The notes below the pieces were generated by a model. That model made no database searches and was not told the DNA's origin. It saw only the letters and a program-made list of their open reading frames with translations. Below, piece by piece: positions 26,769 through 35,034 of a DNA stretch of 64,000 nt. The position numbers and the translations under genes are program-made. Every line of letters begins with the position of its first letter. The stretch's first letter is position 1. The stretch lies in the NCBI GenBank assembly GCA_964618455.1, contig CAZUAQ010000020.1:1-64000 (forward strand). The letters run 5' to 3'. The stretch comes from CAZUAQ01 sp964618455. Lineage in GTDB: Bacteria > Planctomycetota > Phycisphaerae > UBA1845 > PWPN01.

Positions 26769-27628
26769 CAGGCGTCTCCGCATCGGGGGAAAAGTTTGTC
26801 CGCCTCGCCGGGCTTCATGTGAATGGCGTCGGCGTCGTTGGGAAAGCGACGCTTGTGAATATCGTCCACATAGGCGGCAAAGGCACGGGCGAGAATGCTG
26901 CTGAGGTCCTCGTATTGCCGCACATGACGCGGGGGATGGCCCGCCGCGTGGCCGATCATGTCGTGCAGGACGACGACGGTCCCGTCACAATGCGGCCCGG
27001 CGACGCAGCCGATGACCGGCACATCGGCGCGCTCGGTGATCTCGCGGGCGACTTCGGTAGCCACCGCTTCGAGCAGCAGGGCGGAGGCCCCCGCCTCTTC
27101 CATGGCCCGGGCTTCGGCGATGAGCCGCGCGCCGGAGTCGGCGTCGCGCCCCTGGGCGCGGTAGACGCCTTCCTCCTCCAATTGCTGGGGAAGCAGGCCG
27201 AGGTGGGCGATGATCGGCAGCCCGGCGGCGGTGAGTTTGCCCACCAGTTCGACGTCGCGGCCGGTGACCTCAATCTTCAAACCGTCGGCGCCCGTCTCGT
27301 TGAGAAAGCGCTTCGACCAGGAGAGCGTCTCGTCATCCGACCCGCATCGCGCGAGGTAGGGCAGATCGGCCATGACGAAAACGTCCGGCGCGCCGCGTCG
27401 CACCGCCGCGGTCAGCGTGATGAGAAACTCGGGTGGCATCTCGCGGGTCGAAGGCAGGCCGAGGATCACCTCCGCCGCCGTGTCCCCCACGAGCAACACT
27501 TCGACCCCCGCCTCCTGCATCACCCGGGCGGTGCCGGCGTCGTAGCAGGTCAGCACGCTGATCGGGCGACCCTCTCGGAGGGCCCGGTGAAGCAATTCCC
27601 AGGAAGGATTGTCTGCATTGAGGTTCAT
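26768..27628 (-). CDS. panB: 3-methyl-2-oxobutanoate hydroxymethyltransferase
   Basis: First committed enzyme of pantothenate synthesis: transfers a one-carbon unit from methylene-THF to 2-oxoisovalerate. It has 286 residues, slightly longer than the E. coli enzyme. Family motifs are VLTCYDAGTARVMQEAGVE, LLVGDTAAEVILG, KIEVTG (the Lys-Glu pair) and IAHLGLLPQQ. The stop codon overlaps the glycosyltransferase start (TGATG), so the two are translationally coupled although their functions differ. The best promoter (27638-27666) would put +1 only about 3-5 bases before the ATG, and no Shine-Dalgarno sequence is visible. Confidence 0.93.
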   Translation of the reverse strand: MNLNADNPSWELLHRALREGRPISVLTCYDAGTARVMQEAGVEVLLVGDTAAEVILGLPSTREMPPEFLITLTAAVRRGAPDVFVMADLPYLARCGSDDETLSWSKRFLNETGADGLKIEVTGRDVELVGKLTAAGLPIIAHLGLLPQQLEEEGVYRAQGRDADSGARLIAEARAMEEAGASALLLEAVATEVAREITERADVPVIGCVAGPHCDGTVVVLHDMIGHAAGHPPRHVRQYEDLSSILARAFAAYVDDIHKRRFPNDADAIHMKPGEADKLFPRCGDA

Positions 27629-27637
27629 GGCATGTTA

Positions 27638-27666
27638 AGCATAGACAGGGCCGTAACGAATCACAA
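27638..27666 (-). promoter_or_regulatory. Promoter of panB, nearly leaderless
   Basis: On the minus strand TTGTGA (27666-27661) and TATGCT (27643-27638) are separated by 17 bases. The predicted +1 is 3-5 bases from the panB ATG. Confidence 0.55.
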
Positions 27667-27675
27667 GATAAGGGC

Positions 27676-27704
27676 TTGCAAATCGTACCGGCGCGGGAGA
27701 TAAT
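27676..27704 (+). promoter_or_regulatory. Promoter of the coiled-coil zinc-ribbon gene
   Basis: TTGCAA (27676-27681), 17 bases, GATAAT (27699-27704). Its -35 element is only 9 bases from the divergent panB -35, so the two promoters are back to back. The leader would be about 160 bases. Confidence 0.6.
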
Positions 27705-27872
27705 GCGATTGAGCGGCGAAATTGGCGGGCACCGGCAATGGGAACGCCCGCGAGAACTCTTTCGGATGCCGCGACGATTTGACAACTACACAGAACTCCC
27801 GTCTCGGCGGTGGGGATCGGCGTTCCGAGGAGGGCCGTCTCCGGCCGCGAGTGGGTGAGGGACGAGAATACC

Positions 27873-28616
27873 ATGGGAGCTACGCTCGACGCCCTGCACA
27901 AGCTGCAAGCCATCGATCAACAAGTGCGGTCGGTCCGCGACAGAATCGACTCCAAGACCCGAGCCGCTCTAGCCCGTCAACGCAAAGTCGAAACCCTTCA
28001 AAAGCAGATTGAAAATCTCCAGACGCAGATCCGTAATGCCCAGGCGGAAGCGGACAGCATGGAGATGGATCGCCGCACGCACGAGGAGCACGCGACCAAG
28101 CTGCGCGAGGCGCTGAACCGCGCGAAGACCAATAAAGAGTACGCGGCGATCCTGTCCGAGTTGAACACGGACAAGGCCGACCTCGCCAAGATCGAGGACA
28201 CGACGCTGGCGGCGCTGGGGCGCGTGGACGAACTCAAGAAGGAACAGAGCGATCTCAAGCAGTCGCTCGCCGAGGCGGAGCAGCGCGCCGACGCGATGAC
28301 GCGCGAGGCGGACCAGCTTCGTGAGAAGTACGCCCAGAAACTGCAGGGCCTCGAAGACAAGCGCGAAGAGGCGGGAGCGGAGATTCCCCCCGAGGCGAAG
28401 AACCTCTTCGAGCGGGCCAGCGACAAGCACGACGGCGAGGGTATGGCCCTGGTCGAGAAGACGCATCCCCGCCGGGCCGATTACACGTGCAGCGGCTGCA
28501 ACATGACCATCACGCTGGAGACGGTGAACGCCCTGCAATCACGGGATGACATCCTGGCGTGCCAGACGTGCGGCCGGATCCTCTATCTCGAAGAACCCTC
28601 CGGACTGGCGGTCTGA
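27873..28616 (+). CDS. Coiled-coil protein with C-terminal C4 zinc ribbon
   Basis: Protein of 247 residues in the widespread zinc-ribbon family known from CT398/Cdsz-type proteins. Residues 8-185 are a long antiparallel coiled coil with heptad pattern. The C terminus is a zinc ribbon with C206, C209, C230 and C233 (CSGC and CQTC). The conserved linker LNRAKTNKEYAAILSEL is typical of the family. Chlamydial relatives bind flagellar/type III secretion proteins and the RpoN sigma factor; that role is known for relatives only and is inferred here. ATG 27873 is selected as the homology start. Confidence 0.85.
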   Translation: MGATLDALHKLQAIDQQVRSVRDRIDSKTRAALARQRKVETLQKQIENLQTQIRNAQAEADSMEMDRRTHEEHATKLREALNRAKTNKEYAAILSELNTDKADLAKIEDTTLAALGRVDELKKEQSDLKQSLAEAEQRADAMTREADQLREKYAQKLQGLEDKREEAGAEIPPEAKNLFERASDKHDGEGMALVEKTHPRRADYTCSGCNMTITLETVNALQSRDDILACQTCGRILYLEEPSGLAV

Positions 28617-28712
28617 GTGCAGGTCTGAATTCGCAGATCGGCTCAGGCGCCCCGTGGCATCAGGTCGCTTTTGATCTGCTGGTTCCATCTGCCGGGCATG
28701 AATCCACTGACA

Positions 28713-29126
28713 TCATTCTTCCTCGCCTGACATGAGCGATGGTCCCGCTTCGGCGAAGCGCTCCAGCAGCGATGCTAGGCGTCCTTCTACATCGTACCGT
28801 CCGGTGGCGATGGCATTCTTGACGGCGTGGACCTTTTCCCAGCGGACATCCGACATGTCCGGAAGATTCGGCAGAGCGTCCTCGGCCGGCCGAGGGGGTT
28901 CGAGTGTCGGCCGTTGAGGGGAGGGAGTTGACTCCGGCTGGGGTGTCGGCGGGCGAGCGGCGGAGGGGCCGGGTGTCCCGGGTTCTCCCTGAGCGTCAGG
29001 GGAGGAGGACGCGTCCTTCGGGGGCGGCGCCGGGAAGGGGAGCGGGCGTCGTGTGGCGGCGATCTTCGCGCGGTGTCGCACAATGCTCATGAAATCCAAC
29101 GTGCTACCTTTCCGCGGTGATGCCAT
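28713..29126 (-). CDS. FlgM-like protein (possible anti-sigma-28 factor)
   Basis: Protein of 137 residues in three parts. There is a basic N terminus (RHRAKIAATRR) and a Pro/Ser-rich linker of about 60 residues. The C-terminal helical segment reads VRWEKVHAVKNAIATGRYDV and then EGRLASLLERF. That last segment follows the FlgM pattern (KV..LK.AI..G.Y.V....A..LL) that binds sigma-28. If correct it would control late flagellar genes, which fits the orphan fliN in this window. The long proline-rich linker is unusual for FlgM. AAAGGAG lies 12 bases before ATG 29126. TTG 29099 is an alternative start. Confidence 0.5.
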   Translation of the reverse strand: MASPRKGSTLDFMSIVRHRAKIAATRRPLPFPAPPPKDASSSPDAQGEPGTPGPSAARPPTPQPESTPSPQRPTLEPPRPAEDALPNLPDMSDVRWEKVHAVKNAIATGRYDVEGRLASLLERFAEAGPSLMSGEEE

Positions 29127-29589
29127 AGCGACGACTCACTCCTTTCCGGCCGACCAGCCTACCCGAAGACGCAGTTCAGCGTCTGGACCTCCGCGCGTTC
29201 CATTCATCCGCAGGGGGTATTATCGGCGGGTTTCAACGAATTCCCGAAGCGATCTTGAAAACCGGGATTGCGGACGGTCGGCCCGCCGCCATGGCCTCAG
29301 GCGGCTGGAAAACAGCCGAGGATGGGATTATCTTCAAACGCGGTTTCGGGGAGGCGGTTCCGAGCCCAAGACCCGTCGGGAGACCCATGTCCGACTTCGA
29401 TGGGGACGCAAGTCTCAGAACAGTGCGAGAGAAGCTCTTCAGGAGAAAGGGACCTTCCCTCATTGGCGTCACTTTGATCGCTTGACGCCAGAATGCGCGG
29501 CGATCGCGATGGCTTCGCGGCAAATCGGGGAAGGGCATTGAGCATTTCACTTTGATTACGGCAGTCATTGTGTGGAAGGAGCCCGCAGC
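29127..29589. other. Intergenic region with no recognised gene
   Basis: About 460 bases between the divergent FlgM-like and amidase genes. Several open frames cross it on both strands but none has a ribosome binding site plus family motif. It must contain both promoters. Confidence 0.45.
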
Positions 29590-30309
29590 ATGTCCTGGCA
29601 AACGTGGGTTGGATTCGGCATCCTTGGCCTGTCGATCGGGCTGGTCGGTTGTCAGCCGCAGGAGCGGAAAGTCGTCGATCGCCTGCCTCCGCCGGTAGCG
29701 CCGACGTACAAGCTCGAGCCCGCCCCGGTGCGCACGGAGACGCCACGTACCTCACCGCCCGTTCGCTCCGTGCAGCCGACCACACCGGTGGTCAGCAGCC
29801 CCTGGAAACCGCGCCGCCCGATCTCGCCGCAGTGGAACTGCATCATCATCCATCACTCGGAGAGCGACACGGGCTCCCTTCGCGATATTGATTCCTGGCA
29901 CAAGGCCAAAGGCTGGGACGGTTGCGGCTATCACTTCGTGATCGGCAATGGTACGGGCTCACGCGACGGCCAGATCGAGATGTCCTACCGGTGGCATTCG
30001 CAGTTGACCGGTGCCCACTGCCGCCTGACCGCCGACGAAGAGATGCGTCGCGGCCTGCACGAGAACTATTACAACGAGCACGGGATCGGCATCTGTCTGG
30101 TCGGGCGGTTCAACGATGAGCGGCCGACGCCCCGGCAGATGGAATCCACCGCCCGGCTCGTCCGCTACCTGATGGACGCCTGTTCCATCCCGTCGGCCAA
30201 GGTGTACGGTCACGGGGACCTGAAAGCCACCGATTGCCCCGGGCGGTTTCTGTCCATGGGGGCACTCAAACGTCAGGTCGATGTCCTGCAGGCGTCCGCG
30301 CATCGCTAG
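29590..30309 (+). CDS. Lipoprotein N-acetylmuramoyl-L-alanine amidase (PGRP/Amidase_2 fold)
   Basis: Predicted lipoprotein of 239 residues that cleaves the MurNAc-L-Ala bond of peptidoglycan. The lipobox LVGC puts the acylated Cys at position 21. A Pro-rich linker (about 30-78) precedes the amidase domain. The zinc ligands are His88 in IIIHHSES, His208 in YGHGDL and Cys216 in TDCPGRF. GIGICLVGRF and a downstream helix complete the fold. The start is ATG 29590, with GAAGGAG 8 bases ahead. It argues that this organism has peptidoglycan or degrades that of others. Confidence 0.9.
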   Translation: MSWQTWVGFGILGLSIGLVGCQPQERKVVDRLPPPVAPTYKLEPAPVRTETPRTSPPVRSVQPTTPVVSSPWKPRRPISPQWNCIIIHHSESDTGSLRDIDSWHKAKGWDGCGYHFVIGNGTGSRDGQIEMSYRWHSQLTGAHCRLTADEEMRRGLHENYYNEHGIGICLVGRFNDERPTPRQMESTARLVRYLMDACSIPSAKVYGHGDLKATDCPGRFLSMGALKRQVDVLQASAHR

Positions 30310-30518
30310 TGAATGGATGATCCACCGTTCTCGTCCCATAAAGATCTCTCCTCCGCTTCGCGTCCGGTAATCTCGACATTTCCGGGACGATCACCCGCGC
30401 TTCCACGGAATCTCGCAAGGATCCCAATCTAAGCCGCAACCCGGTCCCGAATTGGCCGATAAGGAGGACGCGAGCAACGAAAGTTCGATGCATACAAGCT
30501 GTAATGGAGGCATCCGAT

Positions 30519-30830
30519 ATGCGACGCTGCGGCAAAGGCTTGGCCGGCAAGGCCATTCGTCGATTAGTAGTTACGGTCTTTCTCCCTCTCTTCATTCTGG
30601 CCGGAACGATGGGCGCGGGATGTGATACACAGGCGTTTATCGCTGGATCGTCGGAAGGTGTCGCCGAAGGGCTCGTCACCATATTCGGCGGCGTTGTCGG
30701 CGCCTCGGATTCCGAGGAAGCATTTCCCACCGGGGCGACCACGATTTTCAGTGGTCTGTTGAGCGGTTTCCTCACGGGCTTCTTCTCCGACGATATTGCC
30801 GAATTCGAGGAGACGGGATCGCAGACCTAG
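30519..30830 (+). CDS. Small putative lipoprotein (103 residues)
   Basis: Basic N terminus (RRCGKGLAGKAIRR), a hydrophobic core and a lipobox-like GAGC near residue 35 predict export and lipidation. The mature part is Gly-rich and hydrophobic (FGGVVGASDSEEAFP, FSGLLSGFLTGFFSDD) with an acidic end. No known family. GGAGG lies 8 bases before ATG 30519. A terminator follows at 30872-30904, so it is its own transcription unit. It resembles in architecture the small lipoproteins at 31048, 31301, 52021 and 59381. Confidence 0.65.
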   Translation: MRRCGKGLAGKAIRRLVVTVFLPLFILAGTMGAGCDTQAFIAGSSEGVAEGLVTIFGGVVGASDSEEAFPTGATTIFSGLLSGFLTGFFSDDIAEFEETGSQT

Positions 30831-30871
30831 CGGCCTTCGTCTTCCTCAACCCTCTTCCCGTAGAGAACTTC

Positions 30872-30908
30872 AAGCGACAACGCAGCCGCTGTGCGTTGTC
30901 GCTTCTTT
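30872..30908 (+). terminator. Rho-independent terminator
   Basis: A perfect 13-bp stem (AAGCGACAACGCA, 30872-30884, with its complement at 30892-30904) closes a 7-base loop and is followed by CTTTG. It ends the small lipoprotein transcript. The short T-run makes it moderately strong. Confidence 0.7.
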
Positions 30909-31047
30909 GCGCGCTGCGGCTCCCGGGCCTGGGATGGCAACCGGACACGCCGCCGGCGGTATAACTGGTTCGTGACCCTTGGTTCTCGTAGAATGCCTTC
31001 GATCCTGAAACGAGTTCATCGCGAATCAGCCAACGAGGAGCGGCAGA

Positions 31048-31284
31048 ATGAAAACGCGTAGGAAAGCCCGAAACCTGGCCATGCGAGCCATGTTGTGGAT
31101 GGGAGTGGTGTCCTCCGGGGCCTTGTTTGGTGGAAGCTGCAATACCGAGGTCCGCTCGATCGTGCTCGCCGGCCTGAACGAACTGACCGTGGCCCTGATC
31201 GATGCATTCTTCGTCACGCTGGATCCGCCGACCACGGCGTCTCTCGAGACTCCGGATGTGTCAGAAGTCATCGGTCACGGTTAG
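31048..31284 (+). CDS. Small putative lipoprotein (78 residues)
   Basis: A basic start (KTRRKARNLAMR), a hydrophobic segment and lipobox FGGSC near residue 31 predict a lipoprotein. The mature part is about 48 residues with a hydrophobic stretch (IVLAGLNELTVALIDAFFV) and an acidic tail. No family is recognised. GAGGAG lies 7 bases before the ATG. The next small lipoprotein starts 16 bases after its stop, so both are probably on one transcript. Confidence 0.65.
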   Translation: MKTRRKARNLAMRAMLWMGVVSSGALFGGSCNTEVRSIVLAGLNELTVALIDAFFVTLDPPTTASLETPDVSEVIGHG

Positions 31285-31300
31285 TGAGGAGGGCGCGGCG

Positions 31301-31501
31301 ATGCCTTGGAAACGAAGAGGCTTGGCGTGGCTTCGGCTCCTGTCGAGCGGGGGCCTGATGCTGGGGACGATCAGTTCGGGTTGCCTGGCCGACGCGCTGC
31401 GCGACATCAGCGACGAACTCGACGATCTCGCCAACGAGGTCGATGACGATCGCGACGATTTCGACGAATTCCTGGATGACCTGGAGGACATCTTTGACTG
31501 A
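31301..31501 (+). CDS. Small putative lipoprotein with acidic tail (66 residues)
   Basis: Signal sequence RRGLAWLRLLSSGGLMLGT followed by lipobox ISSGC near residue 28. The mature 38 residues are extremely acidic (DELDDLANEVDDDRDDFDEF), which could bind cations or a basic partner. AGGAGG lies 9 bases before ATG 31301. It is too small for homology judgement, but the ribosome binding site, signal and position after a similar gene support it. Confidence 0.65.
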   Translation: MPWKRRGLAWLRLLSSGGLMLGTISSGCLADALRDISDELDDLANEVDDDRDDFDEFLDDLEDIFD

Positions 31502-31619
31502 TTCGGATCCAGTTTGTCCGCGATCAGGACGGGTTGGCCGATTCGCAGGCGGAATCTTCCTTCTCATCGCACGCGATGGTGACCACGCGTGAGCCTTCCC
31601 TGAGGGTAGGTGAGCCCGC

Positions 31620-31647
31620 TTCACTTGCCTTTCTCCCCGTCTATAAT
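31620..31647 (+). promoter_or_regulatory. Promoter directly at the start of the TPR-like membrane protein gene
   Basis: TTCACT (31620-31625), 16 bases, and a perfect TATAAT (31642-31647). The predicted +1 falls on or within one base of the GTG at 31654, so the mRNA may be leaderless. Confidence 0.5.
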
Positions 31648-31653
31648 GCCATT

Positions 31654-32535
31654 GTGAGCCTGAGCACGCCTGACATCGACCGACTTGTCGCCTCTTCCGC
31701 CCCCGTTCGTGGCTGGATGAACGGCTGGAACCTGACCATGCTGAGCGTGGCCGTGCTGTGGGGCGGTTCCCTGGCGATTTCCCAGATCACGGATAACGAT
31801 GCCTGGTGGTGGTACGGCACGCATTTGGCCATGATCGTGGCGGTCGTGCTCGTGCTCAGCGTGGGAATGCGGCATCGCCGGATGGGGCGATCCATGCTGG
31901 AGGCCTTCGAGGCGGTGCAGCTTCAGGACTGGGATCGGGCCGAAAAGGCCCTGCTCACGTTGCTGAGTCGGCCGGTCCGCCCGGGGCACGCCCGGGTCGA
32001 AGCGCTGCTTGCCCTCGCGTCGTTGGCCGAAGCGCAGAACCACTATGAGGGATCGCAGCGGGTTTACGAGGCCATTCTTAACGGCGACGAAGCCGATCCG
32101 CTTCAGCAGCACACCACGCATCTTGCCCTGGCGTCGGCCATGCTCCGCAATGGGGAGACCGCCGACGCCGTCGCGCTGATCGACAAACTCGAACGCATCA
32201 ACCTGCCCGAGCCGCTGGAAGCCCAGGTGTCGCTGCTCTCCCTGTTTCGCGAGGTGGTGATGGGGCATGCTCACGAGACGCTCGACAAGGCTGCCCGGCG
32301 GCGGGCGTTGTTCCGCAATAACCTGGGCACGCGGGCCGGTTACGGCTACGCGCTCCTGGCCGCCGCCTACGATCGGGCGGAGCAGGCCGAGCCCGCTGAA
32401 CAGAACTGGCACGATGCCACACTGCTGGTGCGGCCGGAGCAGTTGCTCGATCGTTTCGATATGCTGAAATCGGTTGCGACGAAATACCCCGCCGCGCAGC
32501 GACCGCTCGCTTCGAAGGGGCCGACGGCATCATGA
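31654..32535 (+). CDS. Membrane-anchored TPR-like protein
   Basis: Protein of about 293 residues with two N-terminal membrane segments (LTMLSVAVLWGGSLAIS and GTHLAMIVAVVLVLSVGM) and a cytoplasmic helical-repeat region. The repeats (WDRAEKALLTLLSRPVRPGH, RVEALLALASLAEAQNHYEG) are TPR-like, so it is probably a scaffold. GTG 31654 is proposed as start because a perfect -10 ends 7 bases before it. ATG 31717 is the alternative, and the frame is open back to 31534. Its stop overlaps the next gene by four bases, and the two proteins share architecture. Confidence 0.65.
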   Translation: MSLSTPDIDRLVASSAPVRGWMNGWNLTMLSVAVLWGGSLAISQITDNDAWWWYGTHLAMIVAVVLVLSVGMRHRRMGRSMLEAFEAVQLQDWDRAEKALLTLLSRPVRPGHARVEALLALASLAEAQNHYEGSQRVYEAILNGDEADPLQQHTTHLALASAMLRNGETADAVALIDKLERINLPEPLEAQVSLLSLFREVVMGHAHETLDKAARRRALFRNNLGTRAGYGYALLAAAYDRAEQAEPAEQNWHDATLLVRPEQLLDRFDMLKSVATKYPAAQRPLASKGPTAS

Positions 32536-33503
32536 CCTCGCTCGATCAACACGAACTGGATCAACTGCTGCGAAGCTTTCGCCGTCATGTGATCATGTCG
32601 ACGGGCTTGCGTATTGCCATGTTCGTCCTGCTGGGGATCGGGTTGATGGTGTCCATGTCGATGCCGCAGGAATCGAGCCGTCGCATGACGATGGCGGTGC
32701 TGGGCGTCGGTCTCATGCTGGTGGTTCTCGCGGCCATGGGGACATTGAAAATGACGCGCGACGTGCAGGCCGGCAATCTGCTGCTCAACCGGGGCAAGCT
32801 TGCGGAGGCGGCCGCCTCGCTGCGCCGCGCGATCGGGCGATTCTCCTTTTCGTCCCAGGGACGCTTCATCGCCGTCCAGCAGTTCGGCATTCTGTTACAG
32901 CAGCAGCACGCTTACGGTGAGGTGGTGCGACTTTGCCGGGAGATGCTGCGGTACCGCCTGAAGCGGTGGCGATCGGTCTGTTTTTCGGTCCGCGTGATGT
33001 TGGCGGATAGTTTATTGATGATGAACCGCGAGGCGGAGGCGTACGATGCCATGCGCCCGGTCTTCGATCAGCCCATGTCGCTTCTGGAGCGAATTCGCAT
33101 CCTGCCGGTGCAGTTGCGTTACGAGCTGGCCTCGGACAACGCGGCATCGGCGGTGAAAGACCTGCCCGAGAAGGCGAAGCTGGCGGAACTGATGGACGGC
33201 CCGCGCGCATCGCTGGTGCATGCCCTGCTCGCGGAGGCCTGCGAGCGTCAGGCGATGACCGAGGAGCGGGATTACCTGCTTCAGAAAGCGTGGCTGTATC
33301 ACGACGTGACAAAGCTGGCGGAACGCTACGGCATCCTCGCCCCGATGGCGTCACTCTCGCAGCAGGGGGACCTGGACCGGTTGAAAGAGGAGGCGATGTC
33401 CAGGCCGGCCGAAGAAAGCGTGTCCCAGCCGGGCACCGAAGATTCCGCAGCAACGGGGGATTCGTCGCCCTCCCGGGACTCGGAGATCGATCAGCGGGCC
33501 TGA
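32532..33503 (+). CDS. Second membrane-anchored TPR-like protein
   Basis: Protein of 323 residues with the same plan as its upstream partner: two membrane segments (LRIAMFVLLGIGLMVSMSM and MAVLGVGLMLVVLAAMGTL), then helical repeats starting GNLLLNRGKLAEAAASLRRA, and a disordered Ser/Glu-rich tail. The ATGA overlap with the preceding gene implies translational coupling and probably a complex. No catalytic motif is visible. The pair lies between small lipoproteins and hflX; a functional link is not evident. Confidence 0.7.
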   Translation: MTSLDQHELDQLLRSFRRHVIMSTGLRIAMFVLLGIGLMVSMSMPQESSRRMTMAVLGVGLMLVVLAAMGTLKMTRDVQAGNLLLNRGKLAEAAASLRRAIGRFSFSSQGRFIAVQQFGILLQQQHAYGEVVRLCREMLRYRLKRWRSVCFSVRVMLADSLLMMNREAEAYDAMRPVFDQPMSLLERIRILPVQLRYELASDNAASAVKDLPEKAKLAELMDGPRASLVHALLAEACERQAMTEERDYLLQKAWLYHDVTKLAERYGILAPMASLSQQGDLDRLKEEAMSRPAEESVSQPGTEDSAATGDSSPSRDSEIDQRA

Positions 33504-33521
33504 AGTTGTGTGTTAAATGCT

Positions 33522-33551
33522 TTGGATTACGCCCCCGGGACGGCGTATAAT
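33522..33551 (+). promoter_or_regulatory. Sigma70-like promoter of hflX
   Basis: TTGGAT (33522-33527), 18 bases, and a perfect TATAAT (33546-33551). The leader to hflX would be about 130 bases. Confidence 0.65.
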
Positions 33552-33687
33552 GAACCGTCGCTGAAATGAACTGAACCCTCGACGCCCCGTCCACTTGCCT
33601 TGAGGACCCTGGGCATTCTCGGCATGCGGGTCGCGAGGGCGAAGACAACGAAACCCTCTTCGACCCGCACCGCGGGAATCGGCAGTT

Positions 33688-35013
33688 TTGGAAAACGATC
33701 AAAGAGCTCAACTCGAAGTCACGTCTGAGAACGCCGTCCTGGTCGGACTGGCCCTGCATGGGATCGATTATGATCCGGAGGAATCCCTGCGCGAACTGAC
33801 GCTTCTGGCCGAATCGGCCGGTGCGAATGTCGAAGGTCGGATGCTGCAGAAGCGCGCCCGCATCGATCCGAAGACATACATCGGCCGGGGCAAGGTCGAG
33901 GAACTCGCCCGCCGCGTGGAGGAGACGGAATCGTCCGTCGTCATCTTCGACGATGATCTCTCCCCGGCGCAGATCCGCGAGATCGAGTCGGTGGTCAAGG
34001 TCAAAGTCATCGACCGGAGCGAGTTGATACTCGACATCTTCGCCAATCGGGCGCGGACGCACGAGGCCCGGCTGCAGGTGGAACTGGCCCAGCTCGAATA
34101 CACGGCCCCGCGGTTGCGCGGCATGTGGACGCACCTCGAGCGAATTGCCGGCGCGGGCGGTGGCGGCAGCGCGGGGACGGTCGGCGGTATCGGCACGCGC
34201 GGTCCCGGTGAACGGCAGATCGAGATCGACCGGCGGATCGTCAACCGCCGCATGGACCAGCTCAAGCGCCAGATCAACGACATCGACAAGCGCAAGGTGG
34301 CGCTCGTGCGTTCGCGTCACGAGCACTTCAATGTTGGTCTCGTCGGCTACACCAACGCGGGCAAGAGCACGCTGATGAACACGCTGACCGACGCCGGCGT
34401 CCTGGCGGAAGATCGGCTGTTTGCCACGCTGGATACGCGGACGCGGCGGTGGAACCTCGGCCAGGGGGAGTACGCGCTTTTGAGCGACACGGTCGGTTTC
34501 GTCAGCCGCCTGCCGCATCACCTCGTGGCGTCGTTCAAGGCGACGCTGGAGGAAGCGATCCACGCCGACCTGCTGCTTCATGTCGTGGATGCATCATCGC
34601 CCAATGCCTGGGCGCAGTACGACGCGGTAATGGCCGTGCTCGAGGAACTGGGCTGCTCGGGGCATCGGCAGATCACGCTGTTGAACAAGATGGACCTCGT
34701 GGATGACGAGGCGAGCGTGCATGTCTTACGGCACAAGCTGCCGAACGCGCTGTGCGTCTCGGCTCGAACGGGGATCGGTTTGCCGGAACTGGTGCTGAAG
34801 GTCCGCGAGCAGGTGTCCGGTCCGGCCAAGCAGGTCACCGTGCGGCTGTCCAACGCCGACGGCAAGGCCATCGCTTTTCTCGAGCGGCACAGCCAGGTGC
34901 TCGACCGCCGCTACCTCAACGGTTGCGTGGAGATGGACGTCGTGCTCGGGGCGACGAACCTGAACCGGCTGCAGAAAGACTTTCCCCAGTCGGAAATTCA
35001 GCAGGTGGCGTGA
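33688..35013 (+). CDS. hflX: Ribosome-associated GTPase HflX
   Basis: Translational GTPase of 441 residues that splits or rescues stalled ribosomes under stress. The N-terminal HflX domain has KTYIGRGKVEEL and the linker GTRGPGERQIEIDRR. The G domain has Walker A GYTNAGKST, G3 DTVGF and G4 NKMD. The start TTG 33688 is accepted because the N-terminal domain begins immediately and there is no earlier or nearby ATG. Shine-Dalgarno pairing is weak. It is monocistronic with a promoter at 33522-33551. Confidence 0.94.
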   Translation: MENDQRAQLEVTSENAVLVGLALHGIDYDPEESLRELTLLAESAGANVEGRMLQKRARIDPKTYIGRGKVEELARRVEETESSVVIFDDDLSPAQIREIESVVKVKVIDRSELILDIFANRARTHEARLQVELAQLEYTAPRLRGMWTHLERIAGAGGGGSAGTVGGIGTRGPGERQIEIDRRIVNRRMDQLKRQINDIDKRKVALVRSRHEHFNVGLVGYTNAGKSTLMNTLTDAGVLAEDRLFATLDTRTRRWNLGQGEYALLSDTVGFVSRLPHHLVASFKATLEEAIHADLLLHVVDASSPNAWAQYDAVMAVLEELGCSGHRQITLLNKMDLVDDEASVHVLRHKLPNALCVSARTGIGLPELVLKVREQVSGPAKQVTVRLSNADGKAIAFLERHSQVLDRRYLNGCVEMDVVLGATNLNRLQKDFPQSEIQQVA

Positions 35014-35034
35014 TTCTGCCAAATCGATGAAGAT

